DNA from: Zeugodacus cucurbitae
Taxonomy: Eukaryota > Arthropoda > Insecta > Diptera > Tephritidae
NCBI RefSeq assembly: GCF_028554725.1
Contig: NC_071667.1
Span: 50,275,501-50,339,500 of the forward strand
Direction of reading: 5' to 3'
DNA length: 64,000 nucleotides
In this document: positions 41,601-50,429 of the stretch, one piece after another
How positions within the stretch are numbered: the stretch's first letter is position 1
Layout of the letters: each line of letters opens with the position of its first letter
Notes under the pieces: generated by a model
What the model was told of the DNA's origin: nothing
The model's input: the letters and a program-made list of their open reading frames with translations, nothing else
The model's database searches: none
Translations under genes and position numbers: made by a program

Positions 41601-44600
41601 CGTACAAACACCGCCGCAGAGTGTGGGTGGCGGCGCTGGAGGCGGAATTATGAATGCCGCTGGTGGAGGCGGAGTTGGAGCTGCTGGAATGGGCTTCACC
41701 ATCACCTCATCCGCGACATCTACAGCTTTGGCCAATACACTACAGCTACAACAACAACAACGACAGCAGCAGCAACATCATCAACAGCAACAGCAGCAGT
41801 TGCAACAACATCATTCGCTTCAACAGAATATTGTAATGAAGCCAGATTCACACGGTAAGTAATCAGTCGCAACGCGAATCGCCCTAATCAATCGGCGCAG
41901 CGCTGTCACAACAGTTATTTACAACTCGTGCATACGTTGTTTTCATTGTTAACAGCGTCAAAATGAGATTACATTCTGTATGCACATATTGTTGATATGT
42001 ATCCTTGTTAGCCTTGTTGTAATTGTGAATTGAATTTTTGTGCTCTACCGTTGAAAATCTACTAACAAAGTGAAATGCGAAAATCGCGCATTTCACACAT
42101 ACACACATACATACAGTTGCAATATTTTGTAATCTAACACGAATCATACACACACACATTAATACCTACTAACACACACACACAAACGTTTATATGTATG
42201 CTTGAGTATTTACAAATATCCTGACTCACTTTCCTTGTATTCGTTTCCTCACTGTTTAACCATGATTGGCGTATTTTCGTTGTTGTTTTTTTTTTTTGCT
42301 TTATGATTTGTGTTTATCTTTGTAGCTTTTCTCTATCATAATCTTCAACGTTGTGCTCATGACATTATAGCGAAATCACGTCAGATTGCCTTATGCTCAT
42401 AAATACATAACTAATGCATGCCAGTATAAATCATAAGTAAACATAGCTACATGTGCTCCCATACTTACAGTTGTACTTATTGTTGTTATAAACCTAATCT
42501 AGGCTTTCAGCGAGAAATGACTACTTAAAATACATCAAAATAGTAGAAATCCTTTTAGCTGAAAATAGAAGATAGAAGATGTGAGATTTAGGTCGAGAAA
42601 TATTTGTCTTGACACGAATAGATTTAGTATTCTTATTTATTTTTCTTTCATATACATACATACATATTAATGGTGGCGATAATCCACAACTGAGAGTTGC
42701 TTTGAGCAATATCCAAAGTATTGACCATTGCTTTTACACATTTTGACCAACCAGACAACCAATTTTGGACTTCTGCGTATGAATCGAAATGCTGCTCAGG
42801 AAATGCGTGTCACACAAACAAAACAAATGGTATTCGGATGGGGCCAAATCTGGTGAATACGGGGATAGCAGCTCTCCAAGTCTTCTGGCCAATTCTGGAT
42901 TGATCATTTGTTGTCTGTAGTGATTAGTATTAACTGTTTAATACTAATTGGCTTTAGAAGGGCGTGATATACCACACAATTCTGATCCCACAAAACACAG
43001 AGCATTGCCTTCTTAACAAATCGAACCGTTGGAAACATCTTTTGCATGTTGCTCATGAAAAGCATTCGATGCGATTCTACAGCACTTTTCTTCAAATGGA
43101 ACCAAAAAATGAATTTCCGCAAATTATCAGTTTCCGTTACAAAATTCACATTTTCAACACAATGACTGTAAGGTTATTGCATATGTTTGACAGATGTCAA
43201 AAAATTAAGGTTCGTTCACAACAAATGTTCCCTACCAATCCTTTTGGGTAACAGTTTTCTTTCTAGAAAACCTTAAAATTATATTCCATAAATTCCAATA
43301 TGTCGCCCAACAAAAATCGACTTAACTCTCTTCACTTAAATTTCACTTATTGCGTTAATAATGCTTGGATGAAATTTTATATTTATTATGCATATCCTTA
43401 TATACTTGTAAGTAGCAACAAAGTTATTTGCAAAATAATTCAATCATTCCTTAAGGTATTGAAAACCATGCTGCGTGAACAAAATAATGCCCCAATAATT
43501 GAATTTGCTTCCAAATCACAAGTACTATAAAAATAAATGCTCTTGTTTACATATGCACATGGAAATTAATCAGATTTATTCATATGTGGTGCGATTATGC
43601 GTTTACTCCATTGTACTCCGAACGTTAAGCTTTCATCTTCAATTATTCCACTTCATGCTCCCAACATCAATGACGTTAATATTGTAGATTTTACAACAAT
43701 GTTTGTATATTTAAATAATCTCTTTGTAGGATAATTTTGCTAAAACTCTTGTGAGTTTCTAGTTAGCATAGGTCTTGGATTTTACGATACTGATATGATC
43801 CAAGTCGTTTTTAATTTCATACCATTTTTTGTTCCACCAAGAGCTTCCTTGTCGAATATCGACATCTTTAGAGTACAAATATATTCTGATAAACATGATG
43901 AGTGTTCATACGAACTCTCTTCTATTAGCAAATACCTTACCTTAACCTTTTGATACTATTAAGTCCGTTATATTCAGAGTTGAAGACTATTTTAGATCCC
44001 TACACACTGTTAAATTTTGATTGGAGGGTTGATTATCTGGCCAATGGAATATTTTTTTTTAATCAAACGGCCGCACTGAAAAAAAGAGGAACAAATTATT
44101 GATAGTGGTCTTAAAAGGCCTTACAGTACACTTAAAATAATGTGATTACACATTAATAATACAAGTCCTATGGTAGTTGGCTCAAATTATTGGATCGCCA
44201 ATTGGATAAAAAGTTATTAATAAATCTTTGAAAGTTTTGTAAACCTTAGCTGAGGAACATTTAAAGAATATTTTTTCACTCGTTAGAGAAATAAATGTTT
44301 GAATATCGCAAGTAAACTAATCAGTTAAAATAGTGGAAGGGGAACTAGCATAGAGATTCACTAAAAATTTATTAAATCATTATAATATATAAAAAAGGTC
44401 AGAGGAGCAATAAATTGTTATTGCTTATTTAGTATTTATATATTTTCTTATGTACATATATATGTAGTAGGATTCGTAACTACTTGCGAAGAATCTGTCA
44501 GTTTCATATCGTATACATTTAAATCACTCAAACTACTCATACGTACTTGTGATTAATACAATGACTAAAGGCTTTACTACACATATTACAATACCAAAAA

Positions 44601-47264
44601 TGAAATACATGGGTAAATAAGAGACAATTGGTGATGGCTTTTGTGCAGGGAAAAAAACTTCATGTTTTATGTAACTTATTTTCATCTGTCTGTTGATTAA
44701 CTCAAATTAACTTACAACCACATCAAACGCTTCTTCAATGACATCAGTTAACAATAAAAATCTGCGCATTTAAATCATCGTGAAATAAATATTAACGTTA
44801 ATTAGGCCCAACTATGCTGAGAGTACGACTTGTTTTTAAATAACCTCATCAATTCTTAGAGTCACCAAGAAACTCGCCAACAACCACGACCAAAACAACA
44901 ACCACATCACCGCCACCACCGACACCGTCAATCACACATACAACCAACAACCAAACAAACCGTAAATCGCCACAAAAATCGCCAAACAAATTGCAACGCG
45001 CACGTGCCACACGCGCCGCACGCAGCACCGCCGCCAGCAATATCACAGAACTGGCTGACAGCACTGCAACACGCATTACAGCAACACCAGCGGCAGCGAC
45101 AACGCCAACTCCAACAACAGCAACACAAACATTTGCAATTGGCGAATTGATTTGGGGTCCATCGCGCGGCTATCCCGCCTGGCCGGGCAAAGTTGTCAAT
45201 GTGGAAACGGATGAACAATCGCAAACCGCTAATGGTGAACCGGCAGTTTGGGTGCAATGGTTTAGTGGTGGTGGTCGTATCATAACCGAACTTATAGCGA
45301 TCACATCGTTACACAGTCTCTCCGATGGTCTGGAGGCGCATCATAAAGCGCAAAAGGATACCAGAAAGTGAGCACTTAAGTTAGTTTGTAAAGGTTCAGC
45401 TCTACAATTTAATCCTCCCTTTAATGAAAATTTGTATACCGATAAATTAAAAATAAAGAAGCCAGGGTTACTTAGAGGCCAATAGCTTAGGAACGATTGA
45501 GAAAAATGAATAAAATAGGTCAGGCCTCTTAAACAAAAACATTAGACATTTGTTTGTCTCAGTCAGGTCAAAAGCTTTTCAGACACACAAAGAAGCCCGG
45601 TCCTCACCACCTGGCCCTTCCAACGGACTGGAGGTCTTCCTCGGCTTCCACCATTGGGTACTGCATGGATCACTTTCAAAGCTGGAGCGCTTTCGTCTAT
45701 TCCTCGTTCACCTTCAGACCCATACTCTGCGCTTCCTTATCCAGTCTGAAAAAAGCAGAACTAACTAACTAAGTTATTTCCAATGATATCGATATCATCG
45801 GCGTACGCCAGCAGCTGTAAACTCTTCTAGAAGATTGTATCTTCTCTATTTAGCTCTGCGGCTCATTCTCTCCAGCAATAGTCAAAACACAAAAAATTTT
45901 AGTCTGATCGAAAAAGTTTTAGCGACAAGCGATTTTTTGGAGCTTTATATAATTATTTAAGCAATTTTTAGTAAATCAGTAAATTGCACTTGTTGTTGTT
46001 GATTACGTAAAGTATATAAGTCGAATTATGAATATCGGAATGCTGCATATAAGAATATATAAATTCTAACGGTATTTATTTTTACTTTATTTAATGATTA
46101 GTTATTTTTTTAATTTCATTATATTTATTATTATTTTATTACAATTACAATTAATTTTTTGCGAATGCCTTTTGGAGTAGAAATTTATATTTGCTCAGTT
46201 TTTACCAGTACCAGTAACTTTTGTAGTTTATTTTTAGTTTTAAGAAATTGAATATACTTTTAGTTAAATTGTGAACTCCTTCAAATTTTGAATGCAAACT
46301 AAACTAAAAATTAAAAAGTATAATATTATTTTCAAATTCAGATTTTTCCTAGCTAAATAAGCAAATATTTTTAAATTTTTTATGCAAAAAAATAATTGTT
46401 TATTTTCTTATTAAATGATTTTTGTTTTCTTTTTTCTTAATGATTATTCTACTCCCTATCAACCCGCTGTGCTTACGTGTCATGTCAATATGTGTCTATG
46501 TGTGTGTACATGTTGAATGTATCCAACTCCACACCAACCAACAACATCAACAAATTGCCATCAACTGTGTACAACAACAAATATTCCCACCACCAAATAT
46601 CCCCAAATACGAATAAAAACAACACAACACTCCAACACATTTCCCCAATTGGCGCGCCACAAAATTATCAAAACCAAAAAAACAAAAAAAAAAAAAAAAA
46701 AAACAATGCACAACCCAAAGGAGCCGAAAATTGAATTCACAACTCGAGCGTGCCATTCAAGAAGCAATGACCGAATTGGATCGTATTTCAGCTACTTCGA
46801 CAACAACAACATTTGTGAATGCAACAGCCACAAGTAAGCAATTGCAACAGGCAACCGCTTCATCAACCACAAACATAGCGCTCAACAACAACATTAACAA
46901 CAACAATTCAAACAGTCCAAATCGTAATAAACGATACAGCAATGCAATGCAACGTCTACACAATAACAACAACAATACCGCTGGCAGCGCTACCGCCACA
47001 GCCACCGGTGGTTATGCAATTGTGCCAACATCTGGTGGACCCACACACGCCATCTCCACCACCACCAGCGCGCAGAATAGCTTCGGTGCACCGCCAACAA
47101 CAGCAACAGCGCCACGCAGCAAACCAATACGCATAGCACCGGCACCGGCACCCGCCAACGGTTCACCCAACAAAACCACAACGGTGGCACTCAACCAAGC
47201 GCAGGCGCAAACGCATGCGGCACAACAAGCCACCACACAACAGCTCTCGGCGCTGGGCAAATGA
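13254..47264 (+). CDS. sba: MBD5/6-family chromatin protein (six-banded homologue), 5' partial
   Basis: This is a large nuclear protein. Joined exons are 13254-13298, 35083-38897, 38965-39058, 41534-41854, 44860-45367 and 46721-47264. They give about 1774 codons with the frame intact at every junction and a stop at 47262-47264. Order of parts: a Ser/Thr/Gln-rich N region, an acidic stretch, long polyQ tracts, a basic cluster KRRAKKRK, a PWWP domain beginning with IGELIWGPSRGYPAWPGK, then a helix reading KLNSQLERAIQEAMTELD. The last two blocks match the end of vertebrate MBD5 closely. The Drosophila MBD5/6 homologue is six-banded. Human MBD5/6 bind the PR-DUB deubiquitinase; a similar role here is inference. 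The MBD and start codon lie upstream of the window. Introns of 21.8, 2.5, 3.0 and 1.35 kb are large for a fly and full of transposon debris. Confidence 0.88.
16013..16962. mobile_element. 950-bp DNA transposon relic with 28-bp terminal inverted repeats
   Basis: The left end 16013-16040 begins ccctattcccgttgtcgtt. The reverse complement of the right end 16935-16962 begins the same way, with one mismatch over 28 bases. Subterminal zones on both sides are packed with AACGAC/GTCGTT motifs. Inside, on the + strand, an open stretch reads MEKYPTYATDFRKG (about 16271-16312), followed by disrupted lysine-rich sequence. This resembles the Myb/SANT-like DNA-binding proteins carried by PIF/Harbinger-type elements. 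The superfamily call is inference. No transposase core was seen. Confidence 0.6.
18826..18955 (+). repeat. Short fragment of the 21541-22609 repeat family
   Basis: The order of 'aaaatcggaccattgccac', a 'gctataaaacttaaatttgg' block and 'gaaaagtgggcaaggtccca' parallels the region after 21719 in the longer copy. Both ends are missing. Confidence 0.5.
21541..22609 (+). repeat. Interspersed repeat with inverted 11-bp ends and a 3' hairpin
   Basis: The repeat opens with tatactctcgc at 21541-21551. The exact inverse gcgagagtata lies at 22558-22568. Just inside the left end gcaac and gttgc can pair. After the right inverted motif a hairpin gttcgg-ttacat-ccgaac (22573-22590) is followed by 'ttagccctcccttacttg'. 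There is no open frame of note. I remember this sequence type as highly repeated in tephritid genomes. Its mobilisation class is unclear (foldback, MITE or Helitron-like). It lies in the big sba intron. Confidence 0.75.
24500..25600 (+). pseudogene. Decayed jockey-like non-LTR retrotransposon (reverse transcriptase, C-terminal half)
   Basis: Pieces of a reverse transcriptase can be read in shifting + frames. They are a block resembling Q-x-SHLCPILFLLFINDTSSI, a degraded catalytic box (ML-x-ADEAKL where Y-x-DD would be expected), LGIAMDSKLNFKL, AKRTLSFVKRCSKEFRDPYI, NRLKLINLSTFTSRW and FELNEPFR. Several stops and frameshifts interrupt them, so the element is dead. The 5' half and endonuclease are absent. 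It inserted in the sense orientation of sba, inside its long intron. Confidence 0.75.
27962..28287. mobile_element. Small TIR element, about 326 bp, non-autonomous
   Basis: The left end starts 'aattgagcaagcaattt' and soon has 'tttctcacag'. The reverse complement of the right end starts 'aattgagaaaccaattttt' and then has 'tttctcacag'. Inside is a perfect 12-bp inverted repeat, ttgttcataaaa (28158-28169) and ttttatgaacaa (28199-28210). No coding sequence is visible. The target duplication is not clear, so the family is not assigned. Confidence 0.5.
29502..29869 (+). mobile_element. Non-autonomous Helitron-like element, 368 bp
   Basis: The element starts TCTATACTATTATTGTAAAG and ends CTAG. The base before it is A and the base after is T, the host dinucleotide used by Helitrons. 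The 5' end followed by 'gaggaaagatttgtaag' is a form that recurs in insect Helitron families (known, not searched). There is no TIR and no target duplication, as expected. A classical 3' hairpin is weak: only AGCAG/CTGCT is seen right at the end. Confidence 0.6.
30716..30725 (-). promoter_or_regulatory. Overlapping polyadenylation signals for the nested small gene candidate
   Basis: Two overlapping AATAAA hexamers are read on the - strand about 90 nt past the stop at 30811. AATAAA is common in AT-rich DNA, so this is weak support on its own. Confidence 0.35.
30811..31033 (-). CDS. Candidate nested small gene: 46-aa protein with one 5' intron
   Basis: On the - strand an exon ending at 31033 (...gctgctaag) is followed by donor gtaaga. 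A 79-nt intron (30954-31032) ends in aatacag. The next exon starts at 30953. Its first ATG (30951-30949) opens a 46-codon frame ending at 30811: MMPQLQFPQEEPKRIDIFP, then NYRYFFDSNYLLEINN and VPEERINN. An in-frame TAA precedes the ATG across the splice. Two overlapping AATAAA signals lie about 90 nt downstream (+ strand 30716-30725). The composition is acidic and aromatic, unlike the neighbouring chance frames. It has no signal peptide or membrane segment and is not recognised. If unspliced, a 68-codon frame from 31017 reads through the intron. It may be a real small gene inside the sba intron or a chance arrangement. Confidence 0.4.
33688..34342. mobile_element. piggyBac-type MITE, 655 bp, TTAA target duplication
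   Basis: A perfect 17-bp terminal inverted repeat, ggggttatatacagtta, stands at the left end. Its exact complement lies at the right end (taactgtatataacccc). TTAA flanks both sides (33684-33687 and 34343-34346), which is the target site of piggyBac-superfamily transposases. The interior has no open frame. It sits about 740 bp upstream of the large sba exon. The intact ends suggest a fairly recent insertion. Confidence 0.8.
35083..38897 (+). CDS. sba: sba large glutamine-rich exon
   Basis: The exon follows acceptor ttacattttcag. It begins with two bases of a split codon and then reads IKRGKLAYNATAASS. Features in order: low-complexity Q/N/T sequence, an acidic run of Asp/Glu (about 35658-35800) ending DDYESVSEEDKQIKMRH, many polyQ blocks, a nuclear-localisation-like cluster VKRRAKKRK (about 37801-37827) after IIITSP, a polyalanine run near 37933-37965, a P-rich run, and a polyQ tract of about 19 (38628-38684). 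The tail is Ser/Pro-rich (SPRSPERPPSHRSGG). The frame runs on to TGA at 38904-38906. The preferred donor at 38898 is gttgga; a stronger-looking in-phase gtaagc stands at 38706. Transcription-regulator-like composition is clear; precise partners are not. Confidence 0.9.
38628..38684 (+). repeat. sba: CAG/CAA trinucleotide tract encoding about 19 glutamines
   Basis: Nine uninterrupted CAG codons, CAA, four CAG, then mixed CAG/CAA. The pure CAG part is the kind of tract that varies in length between individuals. It is in frame in the large sba exon. Confidence 0.85.
38965..39058 (+). CDS. sba: sba exon, Ser-rich linker
   Basis: A 67-nt intron precedes it, with a near-consensus branch site ttactaaac and acceptor cctttgcag. 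The exon reads VQCVSSSEPDGAASPQSADS then RQSPSTTDTEK, and ends with one base of a split codon at donor gtatga. The phase matches both the exon before (phase 0) and the exon at 41534 (phase 1). Confidence 0.8.
39363..40005 (-). pseudogene. Non-LTR retrotransposon reverse-transcriptase tail, decayed
   Basis: On the - strand, blocks near 39800-39850 match the usual 'KPLIISVLF-YGAEA' region. After a frame change the sequence reads IDIVQRIKRQWLGHVVRMDE, then APALKVFDAVPADESRGRGR, W-KDQVEKDLAALGI and NWCQT. This is the classic C-terminal tail of a non-LTR reverse transcriptase. It lies in the sba intron 39059-41533, opposite to the gene, and has internal stops. Confidence 0.75.
40350..40366. repeat. 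(AC)n microsatellite
   Basis: A run of about eight to nine AC units lies in the sba intron between 39059 and 41533. It is otherwise unremarkable. Confidence 0.7.
41534..41854 (+). CDS. sba: sba exon, glycine/glutamine-rich linker
   Basis: Acceptor ctcaatcag; the first two bases complete the split codon from 39058. It reads GLVMSSAYQTTNIYKPSEAK, IRRVQTPPQSV, a Gly/Ala-rich block and a polyQ/His block, and ends KPDSH with one extra base at consensus donor gtaagt. The segment IYKPSEAKIRRVQTPP is not low-complexity and could be a conserved short motif. Confidence 0.85.
41855..44859 (+). other. 3.0-kb sba intron
   Basis: AT-rich intron. The only recognisable content is a broken mariner (about 42690-43260). 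The rest shows no gene. Confidence 0.75.
42690..43260 (-). pseudogene. Decayed mariner transposon (mauritiana-like)
   Basis: On the - strand the sequence reads VKKAMLCVLWDQNCVVYHAL then LKP, the mid-transposase block around W-DQ-GV-YYELLKP. In another frame it reads LSPYSPDLAPSEYHLF, the third-aspartate box of DD34D mariners. The block carrying the second aspartate (HDNARPH region) is deleted between them. Terminal inverted repeats were not identified. The copy is dead. Confidence 0.75.
44860..45367 (+). CDS. sba: sba exon carrying the PWWP domain
   Basis: Acceptor aattcttag, phase matching 41854. A Thr/Pro-rich and basic segment (KSPQKSPNKLQRARATRAAR) leads into the PWWP domain from about 45133: FAIGELIWGPSRGYPAWPGK, then VVNVE, WVQWFSGGGRI, and the closing helix LSDGLEAHHKAQKDTRK. 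PWWP domains bind methylated histone tails and DNA. The short form G-Y-P-A-W-P is the variant of the P-W-W-P signature used here, and the LTEGLEA-like helix is specific to MBD5. The exon ends with two bases at donor gtgagc. Confidence 0.92.
45368..46720 (+). other. 1.35-kb sba intron with an AG-free 3' end
   Basis: The intron holds a reverse-transcriptase relic (45560-45900) and AT-rich sequence. Its last 357 bases before the acceptor contain no AG dinucleotide. Confidence 0.85.
45560..45900 (-). pseudogene. Non-LTR reverse-transcriptase fragment with YADD box
   Basis: The - strand reads QLLAYADDIDIIG near 45781-45820, the catalytic box of reverse transcriptases. Downstream, after a deletion, lies a KVFHAV-like and R-RGRP-like tail (45600-45700). 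The sequence between the two is missing, so this is an internally deleted relic in the sba intron. It may be the same broad family as 39363-40005. Confidence 0.7.
46721..47264 (+). CDS. sba: sba last coding exon
   Basis: The acceptor is aacccaaag at 46712-46720, preceded by poly(A) rather than pyrimidines. The join gives RK-SRKLNSQLERAIQEAMTE then LDRIS. This aligns with the vertebrate MBD5 end ([20 protein letters not shown]), so the site is supported by homology. A fly-specific Thr/Asn/Ala/Gln-rich tail follows, ending QLSALGK and TGA at 47262-47264. Confidence 0.88.
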
Positions 47265-50200
47265 CACGGGGAGTCGTGCGCACAAGTCTCGTGGTCCATG
47301 CAAACCTACACGCTGGTCATACACAACAAATAGCTAATGGGCGCCGTCAAAGAAGCGGAGCATTGAGTGGTGAATGATGATTGCAGAGAGGTGCGGGCGT
47401 ATCGTTGAGCGCATCAACGCATACAATGACAGTAGTGGAGGAGCACATGTGGCTTGGTGTTGACTGTTGGTGATTGCGGCGAGCGGCAGCTGACTACCGT
47501 TCGAACGATCTTCATATGAGGCTGCATTGAGGTGTGAAAGGAATTGAGTAATGCGTTATGGCTATGTGGCGTTTACACGTATTCACGTTACGCATAAATG
47601 CGTATAAAAATAAACATAAATAATAAATATAAATTAAAATAAAATATATTTATATGTATTTTATAGAGATACAATAAGTATATGTATTATATGTGTTAAT
47701 GCATATAAATATATGTATCTAAGTTTATGCATTCAATGCATACATATTTACATTTACTGTGAATAAGCAAAAGCATGCAAACAGTTTTTAGTTACACATA
47801 CATATATACACAAAAAAATAGTTACATAAGTGAAATGTTAATTTTCTTGAGTAATTGTGCAACTCATTTTTAATTTTTCAATTGTAACAACAACAGCTCC
47901 GAAACACTTCATTGCATAATTAATCATGTTTCTTTTATTATAAGAGCTAATAATATTGTGGAAATACGCTTTTATGAATTTGTAAAGATTTAGTTGTTGC
48001 AACAAATTTCGTTAAAACTTCTTATAGTTGTATATAGAACAACCGATAAATAGTTGTATGTTTCTTTAAGAACATAAAAAACACAAATATTTAAGTGTAT
48101 TTAATCGAGAAAGTCTTGCTGTAATAGTATTTTATGAATTATAACTGTACAAATTGAAAGCAGCGGTATAAAAAATACTTTGTTCGTTAGTTATTGACTT
48201 TAGTGTGTAAGATGCATATAAAATGTAAAATTAAAACTTATCTATAATATATTATAACATTAAATATCACATTTTCTTTAAGCTTTCCATTTAAGTAAAA
48301 AAAGTGCAACAAATTGCAAAGAAACTGTTAACACATTATTGTTTTTGCTTTCATATTATATTTTGAACACTAAACAAGCTAAAGCAAACAAAAATAAATA
48401 TATATATATTTTTTTAAAACAATGCTACAAGAGAATTTCATTAAATGCTTATGACAATAAACAAATGAAGAAATAAATTATTATTTAAATATAAACAAGC
48501 ACCATAAATATGTATATGCGTATACAGAAATAAATATATTCAACTGTAATAAGTTTTGTTTAGTTACAGCAACTTCATTATAAATAAAAAATATGCTAGA
48601 CACAAATACATATACGTAAAAACGCTATGATTATGCGTACAGTATAATTTTAATATGAATGCTGAATTATTTATAATTATAAGTCTTGTTTTGACATTTT
48701 AAAATTTTATTTTGTGCAAATCTTGTTTGTTTATAAATACATTGTTTTTGTTGTATTCTTTATTTAGTTTTACACAAATTAAGCTATTTAGCATTAAGCC
48801 ATTGAAGAAGCTTAGACCAGTAAATACATAGTTGTAAATGAATGAAAAATAAAAATAAAAAATTGCAGTAACAATAAATAATTTAAACAGAAAAAACCGA
48901 ATAAATAGTAATGAGAAATATAAATTTAAAACTTAATGTATTTAAGATGCTAATAATCAAAATCAATGGTTAATCAAATGCTATAGTACACAATTAACAA
49001 ATAAACACACACAAAATATTTGGGGTTTTCTACACCTATTTACAAACATACATACAAATGAAATATGTATGCGGAAAAATAGTCTTTTTTAGCGTAAAAA
49101 GAAAACGTTGAACATAAAAATGTTAAGAAAATAATGGCATAAAAACAATAATAACTGATTTTTTGCTTCAGTCTTTTGGGCACACTTTAATTTTCTTTTT
49201 TCACAAACGAAGAAACGCTTGTTTGTTTAAGCTATCAAAGTGTTATACAATTTACATATTCCTTGTCGAGGATTTTTTTCTTAAATTAGAAATATTTGTT
49301 TATTATGAGTTTTGTATTCTTCTTAAGTATGATTTGCTAATTTTTCTTAATTATAAATAATATTACATTATTTGAATAATTAACTGCAGTTCAACTATTT
49401 TTCCATTATACACAATCGCTAATTTGTTCTCGAAAGTAAGTCAGTAACCCCCCATTTATCGTGAAATGAAATTTACACACATATTTCTAATAAACATTTA
49501 AATATTTAGTATCTATGTACATTAATAGTATTTAATAAATTTGTTGTTATTTTTTTAGTTTAGGTTTTTAGATGTTTTACTGTATAATTCAAAACAGCAA
49601 ACAAATAAATTACTACAGAAAATACAGTAACAATTATGACTAAAACATTTAATGTGTCATTACTAAAACATATATACAAAAAGGCAAATAAAGCAAAATA
49701 GTTACAATAAAACAATTGAGACAAAAACTTATTTAACTTGTATTTGTGCGTATGCAAATCGCATTAAGAAAACAAAGATATGAATATTGTATAGAATATC
49801 AAAGAACATTAAATAAATTATTAATCTCAAAATAAATGCAATTAATCCAAAAACGTGTTGTTTTTCTTAAAATAAAATTAAATGTAAATGTAGACTCTTC
49901 TGCAAATAAAAATATTACTTAGCGGAACATCTATCAAACAAAACGGTTTTCTATTCGTTCCACACACAAAAACGACCAATAGATGTCCGCCAAGTCCGAG
50001 ATATAGTGTTGGTAAACGTTATGCCGCAAAACTTTTCAACCGGCGAATTTAATCGAAAAATACAAGATTTGTTGACATAAAAAAACGTATTTCTGACAAA
50101 AATATAAATAAAATTGTATTTTTGACATTATAAGGATTGCTCTTTTTTCATATCAATTTTGTCATTATTCTTGAACAGTACCAAAAACATTTAATCAATA

Positions 50201-50429
50201 CTGAGTTATATTATTTTATCGTTATCCAACACTGTAGGGTCGCTTTTATTAAACAGCTGATCGTTGAAAAATGTTAAGCAAGTAAACATTTTTCTTCACA
50301 GCTGCTTTGTTATATTTTTCAGTGCGAAATTGTTGATATTGTTCTTTATAAAAGCAGGTATTTTAAGAAAATAATTTAGAAAGTGAAATAAGTTAATTCA
50401 TAACTGTTTTAAAGTTAAAAAACGTCAAA
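47265..50429 (+). other. sba 3' region and Vps15 upstream region
   Basis: About 2.6 kb of very AU-rich DNA with many AATAAA signals (first at 47609-47614 and 47622-47627, others to about 49.9 kb), consistent with a long 3' UTR having alternative ends. From about 49.92 kb the sequence becomes the Vps15 5' flank, which includes an imperfect stem (49922-49934 with 49979-49990). There is no TATA box at a sensible distance. No other gene was seen. Confidence 0.6.
47609..47627 (+). promoter_or_regulatory. sba: First polyadenylation signals after sba
   Basis: Two AATAAA hexamers lie 345-363 nt past the stop codon. Later copies could serve longer transcripts. Confidence 0.45.

Noticed and set aside
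41381..41860. Overlapping frames 41381-41653 and 41424-41858
   Set aside because: They overlap the phase-confirmed sba exon 41534-41854 in the wrong frames.
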